Assembly (NCBI GenBank): GCA_945870105.1
Contig: CAMBRL010000003.1
Span: 1-64,000, forward strand
DNA length: 64,000 bases
Source: Chitinophaga pinensis
GTDB taxonomy: Bacteria; Bacteroidota; Bacteroidia; SXHM01
Direction: 5' to 3'
This document shows, piece by piece, positions 1 to 9,108 of the stretch. Both the position numbers and the translations under genes were made by a program. The notes under the pieces are model-generated. The model was given only the letters and a program-made list of their open reading frames with translations. It was not told the DNA's origin and made no database searches. Each line of letters starts with the position of its first letter. Position 1 is the stretch's first letter.

Positions 1-405
1 ATATTGGGCATATTCGGGTTGGGTAATAAGGTTTTGATATAAACCAATAAAGAAGGTTGTTTGAGCTGTATCAAAGTTTACAAGCAGGTAGGTGTAGTAG
101 TTTTTGTAAAGGTTTTCATAATACTCGGGCTGGTCAAGAACGGATTGTATAAATGCTTCGCGGCTAGTTTGTGACAATGCACCGGACTCAAGTACTGTTG
201 TCCCTTCTGCTTTTTCGGTGTCGCTGGGTTTGCGACCGAGCACGCTGATATAGGCTTTGTTTACATAGGTTTCAATGACTATGCTTGACAGCGTACTGTC
301 GAGGGGGGGAACGTTGTTGGGAATTAACACTTCCTCGTGTTTGGTGCAGGAAGAAAAAATTGCCAGCATTAAAACAAGCGGCAACCAAAGTGTTTTATTG
401 AGCAT
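1..405 (-). CDS. Hypothetical lipoprotein, C-terminus off the window edge
   Basis: Reverse strand from ATG at 405 reads MLNKTLWLPLVLMLAIFSSCTKHEEV... with a lipobox (FSSC), open to position 1. Confidence 0.6.
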   Translation of the reverse strand, partial: MLNKTLWLPLVLMLAIFSSCTKHEEVLIPNNVPPLDSTLSSIVIETYVNKAYISVLGRKPSDTEKAEGTTVLESGALSQTSREAFIQSVLDQPEYYENLYKNYYTYLLVNFDTAQTTFFIGLYQNLITQPEYAQY

Positions 406-572
406 GTCATATTATTTTATTGCGTGAAAATAATAGAATATTTTTAACAGAAGTTTTTGGACAGAAGGATTTAAAGAAGGTTTAATAAAGGGGGTTTACC
501 ACTAAGGACACAAGGGCACAAAGAAAATGCTTAGCAAAAACCTTGTGTTCTTCTGCCCTTAGTGGTAAAAAT

Positions 573-1940
573 CTATTTACTCATCTCCGCAAAATTCTTG
601 AAAAAGTGCGGAATGGTTTCAATGCCTTTGAGGTAGTTGAACACTCCGTAATGCTCGTTAGGCGAGTGGATGGCGTCTGAATCTAAACCAAAACCAAACA
701 ACACTGTTTTCAAGCCCAACTCTTTTTCAAACAGGGCAACAATAGGAATGCTGCCGCCTGAACGCTGCGGAATTGGTTTTTTCCCGAAAGTGGTTTGCAT
801 GGCTTTATCTGCTGCTTTATAAGCAATAGAGTCCGTTGGCGTAACAGCTGCATCACCGCCATGGTGCGCAGTAACTTTTACCTTCACCGACTTAGGTGCA
901 ATGGAAATAAAATGCTTAGTGAACAACGCTGTTATTTCATCTGGTGTTTGGTTGGGAACTAAGCGCATGGAGATTTTTGCAGATGCTTTTGAAGCAATAA
1001 CTGTTTTTGCGCCTTCGCCTTGATAGCCGCCCCAGATGCCGTTTACATCCAGTGTAGGACGGATGGAAACGCGCTCGTTGGTGCTGTAATCCGTTTCACC
1101 ATGTATATCCGAAAGGTCAAGATGCTTTTTGTATTCGTCAAGGTTGAAGGGGGCTTTCGCCATTTCGGCACGCTCTTCGGTACTTAGTATTTCTACGTTA
1201 TCGTAAAATCCGGGGATGGTTATTTTATTGTCTTTATCGTGCAGAGAAGCAATCATTTCGCACAATATATTGATGGGGTTTGCAACCGCACCGCCATAGA
1301 TTCCTGAGTGTAAATCGCGGTTAGGGCCGGTAACTTCTACTTCCATATAGCTTAATCCGCGCAGGCCAACGGTGATGGAAGGAATATCATTGGCAATCAT
1401 TCCCGTGTCGGAAATCAATACCACATCGGCTTTCAGACGCTCTTTGTTGGCTTTTACAAATGTGCCAAGGTTGTCGCTGCCTACTTCTTCCTCGCCTTCA
1501 ATCATGAACTTAATGTTACAAGGCAGGCTATCGGTTTTCATCATCAGTTCAAAGGCTTTGATGTGCATATACATTTGTCCTTTATCATCGCAGGCACCAC
1601 GGGCATAAATTTTTTCGTCCTTAATAACGGGCTCAAACGGTGGTGAAGTCCACAAATCCAAGGGATCGGGTGGCTGCACATCGTAGTGGCCGTAAACCAA
1701 CACGGTAGGGGAGGAGGGAGAGATTATTTTTTCGCCATACACCACCGGGTAGCCCTTGGTCTGGCAGATTTCTACGTTATCGGCACCTGCTTCAACAAGG
1801 CGTTTTTTTACCTCATCGGCAGTTTTGAATACGCTTTCTTTATAGTTAGGGTCGGCACTGATGGAGGGGATTCTTAAGAGGTCTATCAGCTCGTTGATGA
1901 AACGGGTTTTGTTTTCGGTGATGTAGTTTTGGATGGTCAT
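573..1940 (-). CDS. M20/M28-type dipeptidase (ArgE/DapE/carnosinase-like)
   Basis: 455 aa; VLVYGHYDVQPPDP, GACDDKGQMYMHIKAFE, EGEEEVGS metal-site motifs. Confidence 0.92.
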   Translation of the reverse strand: MTIQNYITENKTRFINELIDLLRIPSISADPNYKESVFKTADEVKKRLVEAGADNVEICQTKGYPVVYGEKIISPSSPTVLVYGHYDVQPPDPLDLWTSPPFEPVIKDEKIYARGACDDKGQMYMHIKAFELMMKTDSLPCNIKFMIEGEEEVGSDNLGTFVKANKERLKADVVLISDTGMIANDIPSITVGLRGLSYMEVEVTGPNRDLHSGIYGGAVANPINILCEMIASLHDKDNKITIPGFYDNVEILSTEERAEMAKAPFNLDEYKKHLDLSDIHGETDYSTNERVSIRPTLDVNGIWGGYQGEGAKTVIASKASAKISMRLVPNQTPDEITALFTKHFISIAPKSVKVKVTAHHGGDAAVTPTDSIAYKAADKAMQTTFGKKPIPQRSGGSIPIVALFEKELGLKTVLFGFGLDSDAIHSPNEHYGVFNYLKGIETIPHFFKNFAEMSK

Positions 1941-2102
1941 GTTTTTGGATTGTTGAGAGAGCGAAAGTAGGGGAATTTACAACTAAAAACAGCATAGTGC
2001 AGTCTTGTTTTATCCTCAAAACAAATTTCTATCATCTAATCCTTAATCTTTTTAGGAAATATAGCGGATTTTACTACTTTCGCAGACTGTTTTTTACAAC
2101 CC

Positions 2103-2684
2103 ATGGCAAACGTAATTACCAAAAGCTACAAGAAGGATATTTTTTGCATTGAAGGGCATTGGGAAAAAGACATGCGCAAAACCGACAGCATTCAGCCCGC
2201 ACTGAAATTGCTGAACTTGAACATGGACGTAAAATTTTATTACCAACGCAGCGCAACGCTCGAAGAAATTGCACACGTAAGTTTAGAATACAGCAAAAAA
2301 AAATACAACAAATACATTATTTACTACTACGCTTTTCACGGATTGCCCAACAGCATTCAGGTAGGAAATAAACACATCAACCTGGAAGAGCTTGCCGAAA
2401 GATTAGAAGGAAAATTAGCAGGAAAAATAATTCACTTCGGTTGCTGCCAAACGTTGGGAATTAACAAACGCAGACTCAACAATTTTTTAAATAAAACTGG
2501 AGCGCTTGCTATTTCGGGCTACACCAAAGACATCGATTTTCTAAGAAGCACGACGTTGGATATTTTGTATTTCCACACGTGTCAGTTCTGGCAAGACATC
2601 CGCAAAATAGAAAGCGAGATGAATAAACTCTATCGACAGATGTCGAAAGATTTAGGCTTTAGAATTGTTTACCGCACACAATAA
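2103..2684 (+). CDS. Uncharacterised protein with caspase-like His/Cys arrangement
   Basis: 193 aa; YIIYYYAFHG and KIIHFGCCQT resemble the HG...C dyad of caspase/CHAT folds. Confidence 0.6.
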   Translation: MANVITKSYKKDIFCIEGHWEKDMRKTDSIQPALKLLNLNMDVKFYYQRSATLEEIAHVSLEYSKKKYNKYIIYYYAFHGLPNSIQVGNKHINLEELAERLEGKLAGKIIHFGCCQTLGINKRRLNNFLNKTGALAISGYTKDIDFLRSTTLDILYFHTCQFWQDIRKIESEMNKLYRQMSKDLGFRIVYRTQ

Positions 2685-2693
2685 TTTTTGTTG

Positions 2694-2769
2694 CCACAGA
2701 TTACACAGATTAACACTAATTGTGTGACGAAAAATTTTAAACTACTTTTTTAATCTGTGTAATCTGTGG
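2694..2769. repeat. Inverted repeat CCACAGATTACACAGATTAA ... TTAATCTGTGTAATCTGTGG
   Basis: Both arms read directly; related copies at 29411-29432 and 43991-44053. Confidence 0.9.
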
Positions 2770-2773
2770 TGAA

Positions 2774-3322
2774 CTATTTAGAATAATATTTCTCCAGTAT
2801 TTTCCCCACATCATCACCCTCCACATCCACCGCAATTATTTTCCCTGTGTGGTCAACCAGATAGTTTGATGGTATTGCATGCACGCTGAAAGGCTTTAGT
2901 TGTGCCGACTCCCAGCCCTTCGCATCGGTGATATGATTTTTCCAGTTCAGATTTTGTTGTACAATTCTGCGCTTCCAAAGTCCCGTATCCTGATCTAACG
3001 AAATGCTCACCATTTCAAAATCATGTCCACCAAATTTTTTGCCGCTATATTTTAAATTCGTGTGAACCAATTCAGGATTATGTTTCAAACAATCACCACA
3101 CCATGCCGCCCAAAAATTTACTAACAAAACTTTTTCTTCTTTAGTAAAAGTTGAAAGCGTAAGCGTATCGCTTGTTGGTGCAAATCCGGTGTAATCAGGA
3201 AGCATCGTTCCTTCTTCCAACAAACCTTTTGGGTTACCGCACGAAGCAAAAAACAATAAGCAGCAGACAACAACAAAACTTTGCGCCTTTGCGCCTTTGC
3301 GAGAAAAATTTTTAGCCTTCAC
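2774..3322 (-). CDS. TlpA-like thioredoxin-fold lipoprotein
   Basis: WAAWCGDCLKHNPEL active site, signal peptide with lipobox FFASC. Confidence 0.85.
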   Translation of the reverse strand: MKAKNFSRKGAKAQSFVVVCCLLFFASCGNPKGLLEEGTMLPDYTGFAPTSDTLTLSTFTKEEKVLLVNFWAAWCGDCLKHNPELVHTNLKYSGKKFGGHDFEMVSISLDQDTGLWKRRIVQQNLNWKNHITDAKGWESAQLKPFSVHAIPSNYLVDHTGKIIAVDVEGDDVGKILEKYYSK

Positions 3323-3378
3323 AATAATAATTTAAAAACACCGTTTAGAGGGCAGCGAATATACTTAAACTAAAATCC

Positions 3379-3386
3379 TAAATTTG
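3379..3386 (+). promoter_or_regulatory. Candidate Bacteroidetes -7 element TAAATTTG upstream of porZ
   Basis: Matches TAnnTTTG; 6 nt before ATG at 3393. Confidence 0.45.
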
Positions 3387-5732
3387 CCGCTCATGCACTA
3401 CAACAAACTCACACTCACATTGTTTTTTTCGCTTATCAATTCACTTGTGTTTGCACAAGGAGTTGGCATTGGACAATGGCGCGACCACTTACCTTACACC
3501 AACGCAAAAACCTTAACCGAAGCAGGCGACCGCATTTACTGCGCATCAGAAGAAGGTTTGTTTTACTACAGCAAATCAGAAACAACTGTTGATAAGCTCA
3601 GTAAAATCACCGGCCTCAGCGACATCGGTTTCAGCACCATTAATTACGACAGCCTTACCAACACGCTGGTAATTGCCTACACCAATGCCAACATAGATTT
3701 AATTCAGGACAACCGCATCATCAACATTCCCGACATCAAGCGTAAAATTATTCCGGGAAATAAAATCATCAACAAAATATTTTTCAAAGACAGCTACGCA
3801 TATTTAGCCTGCGGTTTTGGAATTGTAGTGGTGGATTTAATCAAGAAAGAAATTAAAGACACCTACTACATCGGTCCTAATGGCGACAATATAAATGTAA
3901 CCGATATCACCAGCAATGGAAACGAATTTTATGCATCAACAACGGGTGGAATTTATCATGCCGATGTAAATGCATCCAACCTTGCGAATTATAATTTCTG
4001 GTCAAAATATAACAACCTGCCACCAACAGCTCAGGATGTATCTCTTTACAGTGCAATAGAATTTCATGCCGGTAAAATTTACACCAATATTCAGGTAACC
4101 GGAAACGATAACGACACCCTGTATGTTTACGATGGCATCAACTGGAACTACTTTGATACCGTTGGCCATCCCGATATAAAAAGCATAACCTCGCGTTATA
4201 ACAACATGACCGTTTGCCGCAATTATAACCTCACCGTGTATGATGCCAGCGGCACCAATGTGCTTGTTATTTATCAATACTTCGGTCTGGCCGATCAAGG
4301 CCCTCGTCCATCCGAAGCATTTGCCAGAAGCATAAACGATGTATGGATTGCAGATGGTAATCAAGGCCTGGTTCACAACACCGATATCTGGAATTTTTCA
4401 AACACGCACCCCAACGGTCCTCGCTTTGCAACAGCCTTTGATATGTCGGTTGAAAACAGCAATCTCTGGGTGGCTTCGGGTGGGGTAAATATCTCCTGGG
4501 GTCCGCTGTTTAAATCAGAAGGCGTTGCTTCTTACATCAACAACAACTGGAACACCATTTACCCGAAAGACGATAACGGAAACAATGTGGTTGACATTAT
4601 CCGCGTTGCAGTTGACCCGATAAACCCTTCACGTGTATTTGCAGGTTCCTGGATTAATGGTGTTGTGGAAATAAACAACAACGCACAAACCGCTATGCAC
4701 GATACCACTGGAAACTCTTCTTTGCTTCCGCTTACCGGAATTGACTGGATAAGAATTGGCGGACTTGATTTTGATTTAGACGGAAATCTTTGGGTAGGAA
4801 ATTCAAATGTTACCAAACCAATTTCAGTTTTTAAAACAGACGGAAACTGGCAAAACTATAATCCCGGAAACGCTTTTAATCAAAACCTTGTGGGCGACCT
4901 CATCATCGACTCATACAACCAGAAATGGCTTATGCTGCCGTATGGAAACGGATTGTTAGTTTTTAACGACAACTATACCATCGGCACCACCTCAGACGAT
5001 AACTACAAACGCATGAACACCGCAGCCAACAATGGCGGACTACCCAGCAATTACATCTACAGCATTGCCGAAGATTTAGATGGAGAAGTGTGGGTGGGAA
5101 CCGATAAAGGAATTGCAGTTTTTTATTCGCCAGGTGAAATTTTTTCCGGCAACGGAAACTTTGATGCACAGCAGATTTTAATTGAACAGGACGGCTACGC
5201 ACAATACCTTTTTGAAACCGAAATTGTTAGTGCCATAGCAGTAGATGGCGGCAACCGCAAATGGATTGGAACTCAAAATGCCGGAGTGTTTCTCATGTCG
5301 CCTGACGGCACACAGGAACTACTTCACTTCACAGAAGAAAATAGTCCGCTTTTTTCAAATAACATCATTAGTCTTGCTATTGATGATGTAACAGGCGAAG
5401 TATTTATCGGTACACAAAAAGGAATTGTTTCTTACAAAGGAACAGCCACCGAAGGCGGTGAAATTTTTAACGATGTATATGCGTATCCAAATCCTGTGCA
5501 TCACGATTACGATGGACCAATTGCCATAAAAGGTTTGGTAAAAGATGCAGATGTAAAAATCACCGACATCAGCGGAAAGCTCATTTATGCCACCAAAGCC
5601 CAAGGCGGACAAGCCGTATGGAACGGAAAAAGTTTTGATGGTGAAAAAGCAGCAACCGGTGTTTACTTGGTGTTTGCCTCCAACGAAGATGGTTCGCAAA
5701 CACACGTAACCAAAATACTTATCGTAAACTGA
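3384..5732 (+). CDS. porZ: Two-propeller T9SS surface protein, PorZ-like, with T9SS type A C-terminal domain; start probably ATG 3393
   Basis: GIGQWRDHLPYTNAKTLTEAGDRIYCASEEGLFYY N-terminus, propeller repeats (DLDGEVWVGTDKGIAVF), CTD VYAYPNPV...GVYLV; overlaps recO. Confidence 0.75.
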   Translation: MPLMHYNKLTLTLFFSLINSLVFAQGVGIGQWRDHLPYTNAKTLTEAGDRIYCASEEGLFYYSKSETTVDKLSKITGLSDIGFSTINYDSLTNTLVIAYTNANIDLIQDNRIINIPDIKRKIIPGNKIINKIFFKDSYAYLACGFGIVVVDLIKKEIKDTYYIGPNGDNINVTDITSNGNEFYASTTGGIYHADVNASNLANYNFWSKYNNLPPTAQDVSLYSAIEFHAGKIYTNIQVTGNDNDTLYVYDGINWNYFDTVGHPDIKSITSRYNNMTVCRNYNLTVYDASGTNVLVIYQYFGLADQGPRPSEAFARSINDVWIADGNQGLVHNTDIWNFSNTHPNGPRFATAFDMSVENSNLWVASGGVNISWGPLFKSEGVASYINNNWNTIYPKDDNGNNVVDIIRVAVDPINPSRVFAGSWINGVVEINNNAQTAMHDTTGNSSLLPLTGIDWIRIGGLDFDLDGNLWVGNSNVTKPISVFKTDGNWQNYNPGNAFNQNLVGDLIIDSYNQKWLMLPYGNGLLVFNDNYTIGTTSDDNYKRMNTAANNGGLPSNYIYSIAEDLDGEVWVGTDKGIAVFYSPGEIFSGNGNFDAQQILIEQDGYAQYLFETEIVSAIAVDGGNRKWIGTQNAGVFLMSPDGTQELLHFTEENSPLFSNNIISLAIDDVTGEVFIGTQKGIVSYKGTATEGGEIFNDVYAYPNPVHHDYDGPIAIKGLVKDADVKITDISGKLIYATKAQGGQAVWNGKSFDGEKAATGVYLVFASNEDGSQTHVTKILIVN

Positions 5733-6445
5733 TGTTGCACACAACACGGGGCATCGTGTTACGCACCATCCGCTACAACGACAAAGCGGTAATCGCCAAC
5801 ATTTACACTGAGCTGTTTGGTTTACAGGGTTATCTCATCCACACCGGAAAAAACAAAAAGAGCGCTTTGCTGCAACCACTTACCTGTCTGGCAATAACAA
5901 TTGAACACAAAGCCAACAAAAGCCTGCAGCGCATAAAAGAAGCGCAGTGCTCTCCACCTTTTTCTGACATTCCTTATAACACATCCAAATGTTCGCTCGC
6001 AATGTTTATGGCAGAGGTGCTTTACCGCTCAGTAAAAGAAGAAGAAAGCAATCCTCCACTGTTTGAATTTCTACACTCAAGCATTTTAGTGTTAGACGAA
6101 GAACAAAATAATTGTTCTAATTTTCATCTTGCTTTTTTGGTGCAACTATCCCGGTATCTCGGTATTTTTCCGGGAAACTATTATTCAGAAACCGAAAATT
6201 TTTTTGACCTGGAAGAAGGAATTTTTTTCAGTGGAAAACCTATCCATGCTAATTTTATTGCAGGGGAAACAGCCCGCTGCCTATCACTTTTGATGAACAA
6301 TGATGTTCACGAACAGGCAACACTTAACATCAACAAAACGCAGCGCAAAGAACTGCTTTCTGCGCTGATGAACTATTACCGTATGCATCTGCAAGGCATG
6401 AGCGAAGTGCGCTCGCATAAGGTGTTGGAAGAAGTAATGGGTTAA
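5732..6445 (+). CDS. recO: DNA repair protein RecO
   Basis: MLHTTRGIVLRTIRYNDKAVIANIYTELFGLQGYLIHT; TGATG overlap with the preceding ORF. Confidence 0.85.
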   Translation: MLHTTRGIVLRTIRYNDKAVIANIYTELFGLQGYLIHTGKNKKSALLQPLTCLAITIEHKANKSLQRIKEAQCSPPFSDIPYNTSKCSLAMFMAEVLYRSVKEEESNPPLFEFLHSSILVLDEEQNNCSNFHLAFLVQLSRYLGIFPGNYYSETENFFDLEEGIFFSGKPIHANFIAGETARCLSLLMNNDVHEQATLNINKTQRKELLSALMNYYRMHLQGMSEVRSHKVLEEVMG

Positions 6446-6490
6446 ATCCCGCATTATTTTCTATTTTTGTTTCCCTTTTAAAAAAACCGC

Positions 6491-7474
6491 ATGGAACAAC
6501 TGATAGCTAATTTTCCTAAACAACTTGAAGAAGCCATTAAAATTGGCAGAACAACTAAACTAAATTTCAACGGAAAAGTTTTCGGCAACGTTGTTGTTTC
6601 CGGTTTGGGTGGTTCTGGCATTGGCGGAACTATTGTTTCAGAAATTGTAAGCGAAGAAGCCACCACGCCAATCCTTGTAAACAAAGATTATTTTCTTCCG
6701 GCATTTGTAAATGAAAACACGCTGGTAGTTATTTCTTCTTACTCAGGAAACACCGAAGAAACTTTGAATGCTATGCGCCAAGCATTAGAGAAAAATGCAA
6801 CCGTTGCCTGTATTTCTTCAGGTGGAAAAGTGATTGAACTTGCAAAAGAAAAAAATCTGCAGCACATAATTGTTCCGAGTGGAATGCCTCCGCGTTCTTG
6901 TCTGGGTTATTCACTCACACAACTTTTGTTTGTCCTGAATTACGCAGGAATTATCTCCAATCGCTTTGAAAAAGAGTTAGAAAAATCTGTTGTGCTACTG
7001 AAAAAAGAAGAAGTAAGAATTCAAAAACTTGCGCTCAGGGTTGCTAAAAAACTTTACAAAAAAACTCCGGTTATCTACAGCGCAAACGGTTTTGAAGGTG
7101 TTTCAATTCGTTTCCGTCAACAAGTAAATGAAAATGCAAAAATGCTTTGTTGGCACAATGTAATTCCTGAAATGAATCACAACGAGTTGGTTGGCTGGGT
7201 TGATAAAAACAAAAAGCTGGGTGTGGTTATTTTCCGCAACGAAAGCGATTACTCACGCACACAAAGCCGCATTGAAAACAACAAAGCGGTAATTGCCGGC
7301 TGTACTTCAACCATCATTGAATTGGTTTCAAAAGGGAAATCAAAATTGGAGAATTCTATTTATCTCATTCATCTTGGAGATTGGATTTCGCTTTACATGG
7401 CGCAATTACGCAAAGTAGATGCAACCGAAGTAAATGTGATTGACAGACTAAAGGGGGCGTTGTCTAAGATTTAA
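6491..7474 (+). CDS. Bifunctional phosphoglucose/phosphomannose isomerase (SIS domain)
   Basis: VVVSGLGGSGIGGTIVSE, SSYSGNTEETLNA, IPEMNHNELVGW. Confidence 0.88.
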   Translation: MEQLIANFPKQLEEAIKIGRTTKLNFNGKVFGNVVVSGLGGSGIGGTIVSEIVSEEATTPILVNKDYFLPAFVNENTLVVISSYSGNTEETLNAMRQALEKNATVACISSGGKVIELAKEKNLQHIIVPSGMPPRSCLGYSLTQLLFVLNYAGIISNRFEKELEKSVVLLKKEEVRIQKLALRVAKKLYKKTPVIYSANGFEGVSIRFRQQVNENAKMLCWHNVIPEMNHNELVGWVDKNKKLGVVIFRNESDYSRTQSRIENNKAVIAGCTSTIIELVSKGKSKLENSIYLIHLGDWISLYMAQLRKVDATEVNVIDRLKGALSKI

Positions 7475-7502
7475 TAAATATATATTTCTTTAATTTTTCT
7501 TA

Positions 7503-8261
7503 GTGCTTCTTAGTGCCCTTAGTGGTAAAAAAATGCAAAACAAAAAAGTTTTCTTCCACGATCTTGGCTTGATTGATTACCAGGAATGCTGGGATATTCA
7601 GAAAGCTCTTTTTAACGATACCATTGCGCGCAAACTTAAGAACCGTGATTTGCCACCCGAAGAACAAGTTCCTACCGTTAATCATTTAATCTTCTGCGAG
7701 CATCCGCATGTTTACACACTCGGCAAAAGCGGTGACGAAACAAACCTTCTTTTAAATGATGAGGAACTGGAAGAAAAACAAGCTGAGTTTTATCACGTAA
7801 ATCGCGGTGGTGATATTACTTACCATGGTCCGGGACAATTGGTTGGTTACCCCATTTTTGATTTAGACAACTTTACTTCCGACATTCATCTTTTTCTGCG
7901 CCTGATTGAAAAAGCTGCCATAAAAACTTTGCACGAATACGGCATTGATAATGCCGCTCCGGGTGATGAAGGACAAACCGGTGTATGGCTTGATTATTAC
8001 AAAAAAGGCAAGGCACGAAAAATTCTTGCTATTGGTGTTCACACCAGTCGCTGGGTTACTATGCATGGCTTTGCATTAAATGTAAATACTGATTTAAGTT
8101 ATTTCAACAACATTGTTCCCTGTGCCATACCCGATAAAAGCGTTACTTCTTTACAAAAAGAAATGGGCAGAAAAATAGATATAGAAGAAGCTAAAGAAAG
8201 GATGAAGAAAAATCTGGCTGAGGTTTTTCGTTTTGAGTTTATGAAGAACGGAAATGCTTAA
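7503..8261 (+). CDS. lipB: Octanoyltransferase LipB; real start likely ATG 7533
   Basis: CEHPHVYTLGKSGDETNLL, HVNRGGDITYHGPGQLVGYPI, KILAIGVHTSRWVTMHGFALNV. Confidence 0.95.
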   Translation: MLLSALSGKKMQNKKVFFHDLGLIDYQECWDIQKALFNDTIARKLKNRDLPPEEQVPTVNHLIFCEHPHVYTLGKSGDETNLLLNDEELEEKQAEFYHVNRGGDITYHGPGQLVGYPIFDLDNFTSDIHLFLRLIEKAAIKTLHEYGIDNAAPGDEGQTGVWLDYYKKGKARKILAIGVHTSRWVTMHGFALNVNTDLSYFNNIVPCAIPDKSVTSLQKEMGRKIDIEEAKERMKKNLAEVFRFEFMKNGNA

Positions 8262-8680
8262 ATTTTCTCCACTCTCTTCTGATGCCTTCCACCTTCAAAC
8301 GCAGTTTCTAAAAAAACATCAACCGCTTTCAGTGCTTCTGCTTCTTCAATAAATCTTCCGGGCAGGGTAAGTATATTGGCATCGTTATGTTGTCGGGCAA
8401 GTTTTGCTATTTCAGCATTCCAGCTTAAAGCAGCTCTTATGCCTTTGTGTTTATTGGCCGCCATGTTTATTCCATTACCGCTGCCACACATAATAATTCC
8501 AAAATCAACTTCTTTTTTTTCAACCGCATTAGCTATAGGATGCGCAAAGTCAGGGTAATCAACGCTTTCTTCGTTGTAAGTCCCAAAGTCTTTTACTTCA
8601 ATACCTTTTTCTAAAAGATATTTTCTTACTACTTCTTTCAATTTAAATCCTGCGTGATCGCTTCCTGTTGCTATTTTCAT
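8258..8680 (-). CDS. rpiB: Ribose 5-phosphate isomerase B
   Basis: KIATGSDHAGFKLKE, MCGSGNGINMAANKHKGIRAALSWNAEIAKLARQHNDANIL. Confidence 0.95.
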   Translation of the reverse strand: MKIATGSDHAGFKLKEVVRKYLLEKGIEVKDFGTYNEESVDYPDFAHPIANAVEKKEVDFGIIMCGSGNGINMAANKHKGIRAALSWNAEIAKLARQHNDANILTLPGRFIEEAEALKAVDVFLETAFEGGRHQKRVEKI

Positions 8681-9108
8681 TTTGTTTGGTGTAAATCAGT
8701 GTTTTAAATTTTATTCACAAGTTAGTAGTTCTTATCCTTTTTTGATGTTGAAAACTTTCTGCTAATTTATTTTGGTAGTTACTTTAAAAAAGTGCCTTAT
8801 AAATCCATCTCAATTTTCAATGAATTATTTTTCAAAATAACTAAAATTATTTACACAAAGTAATTAACCTATAAAACATTTTTTTGGTGACCTATTTATC
8901 AATACCTATCTTTATCAACAGTATGTTCATTACTTCATAATTTTCTGATTTTAAAATAACTGTATTGTTTATAACTGTTAATAGAATGTTTATTGTTTTT
9001 TAATAACTAAATTAACAAGAAAAACTCAAATTATTTATTGACAGTATTAACATGCTAATAATAACAGTAAGATTCTTTTTTATAAAAGTATTTATTATTA
9101 ATTGATTT

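Noticed and set aside
8690-9108. A third 21-nt array in the AT-rich gap upstream of the MORN protein
   Set aside because: Recurring ataactaaa-like words were seen but spacing is irregular; no consistent 21-nt phase by hand.
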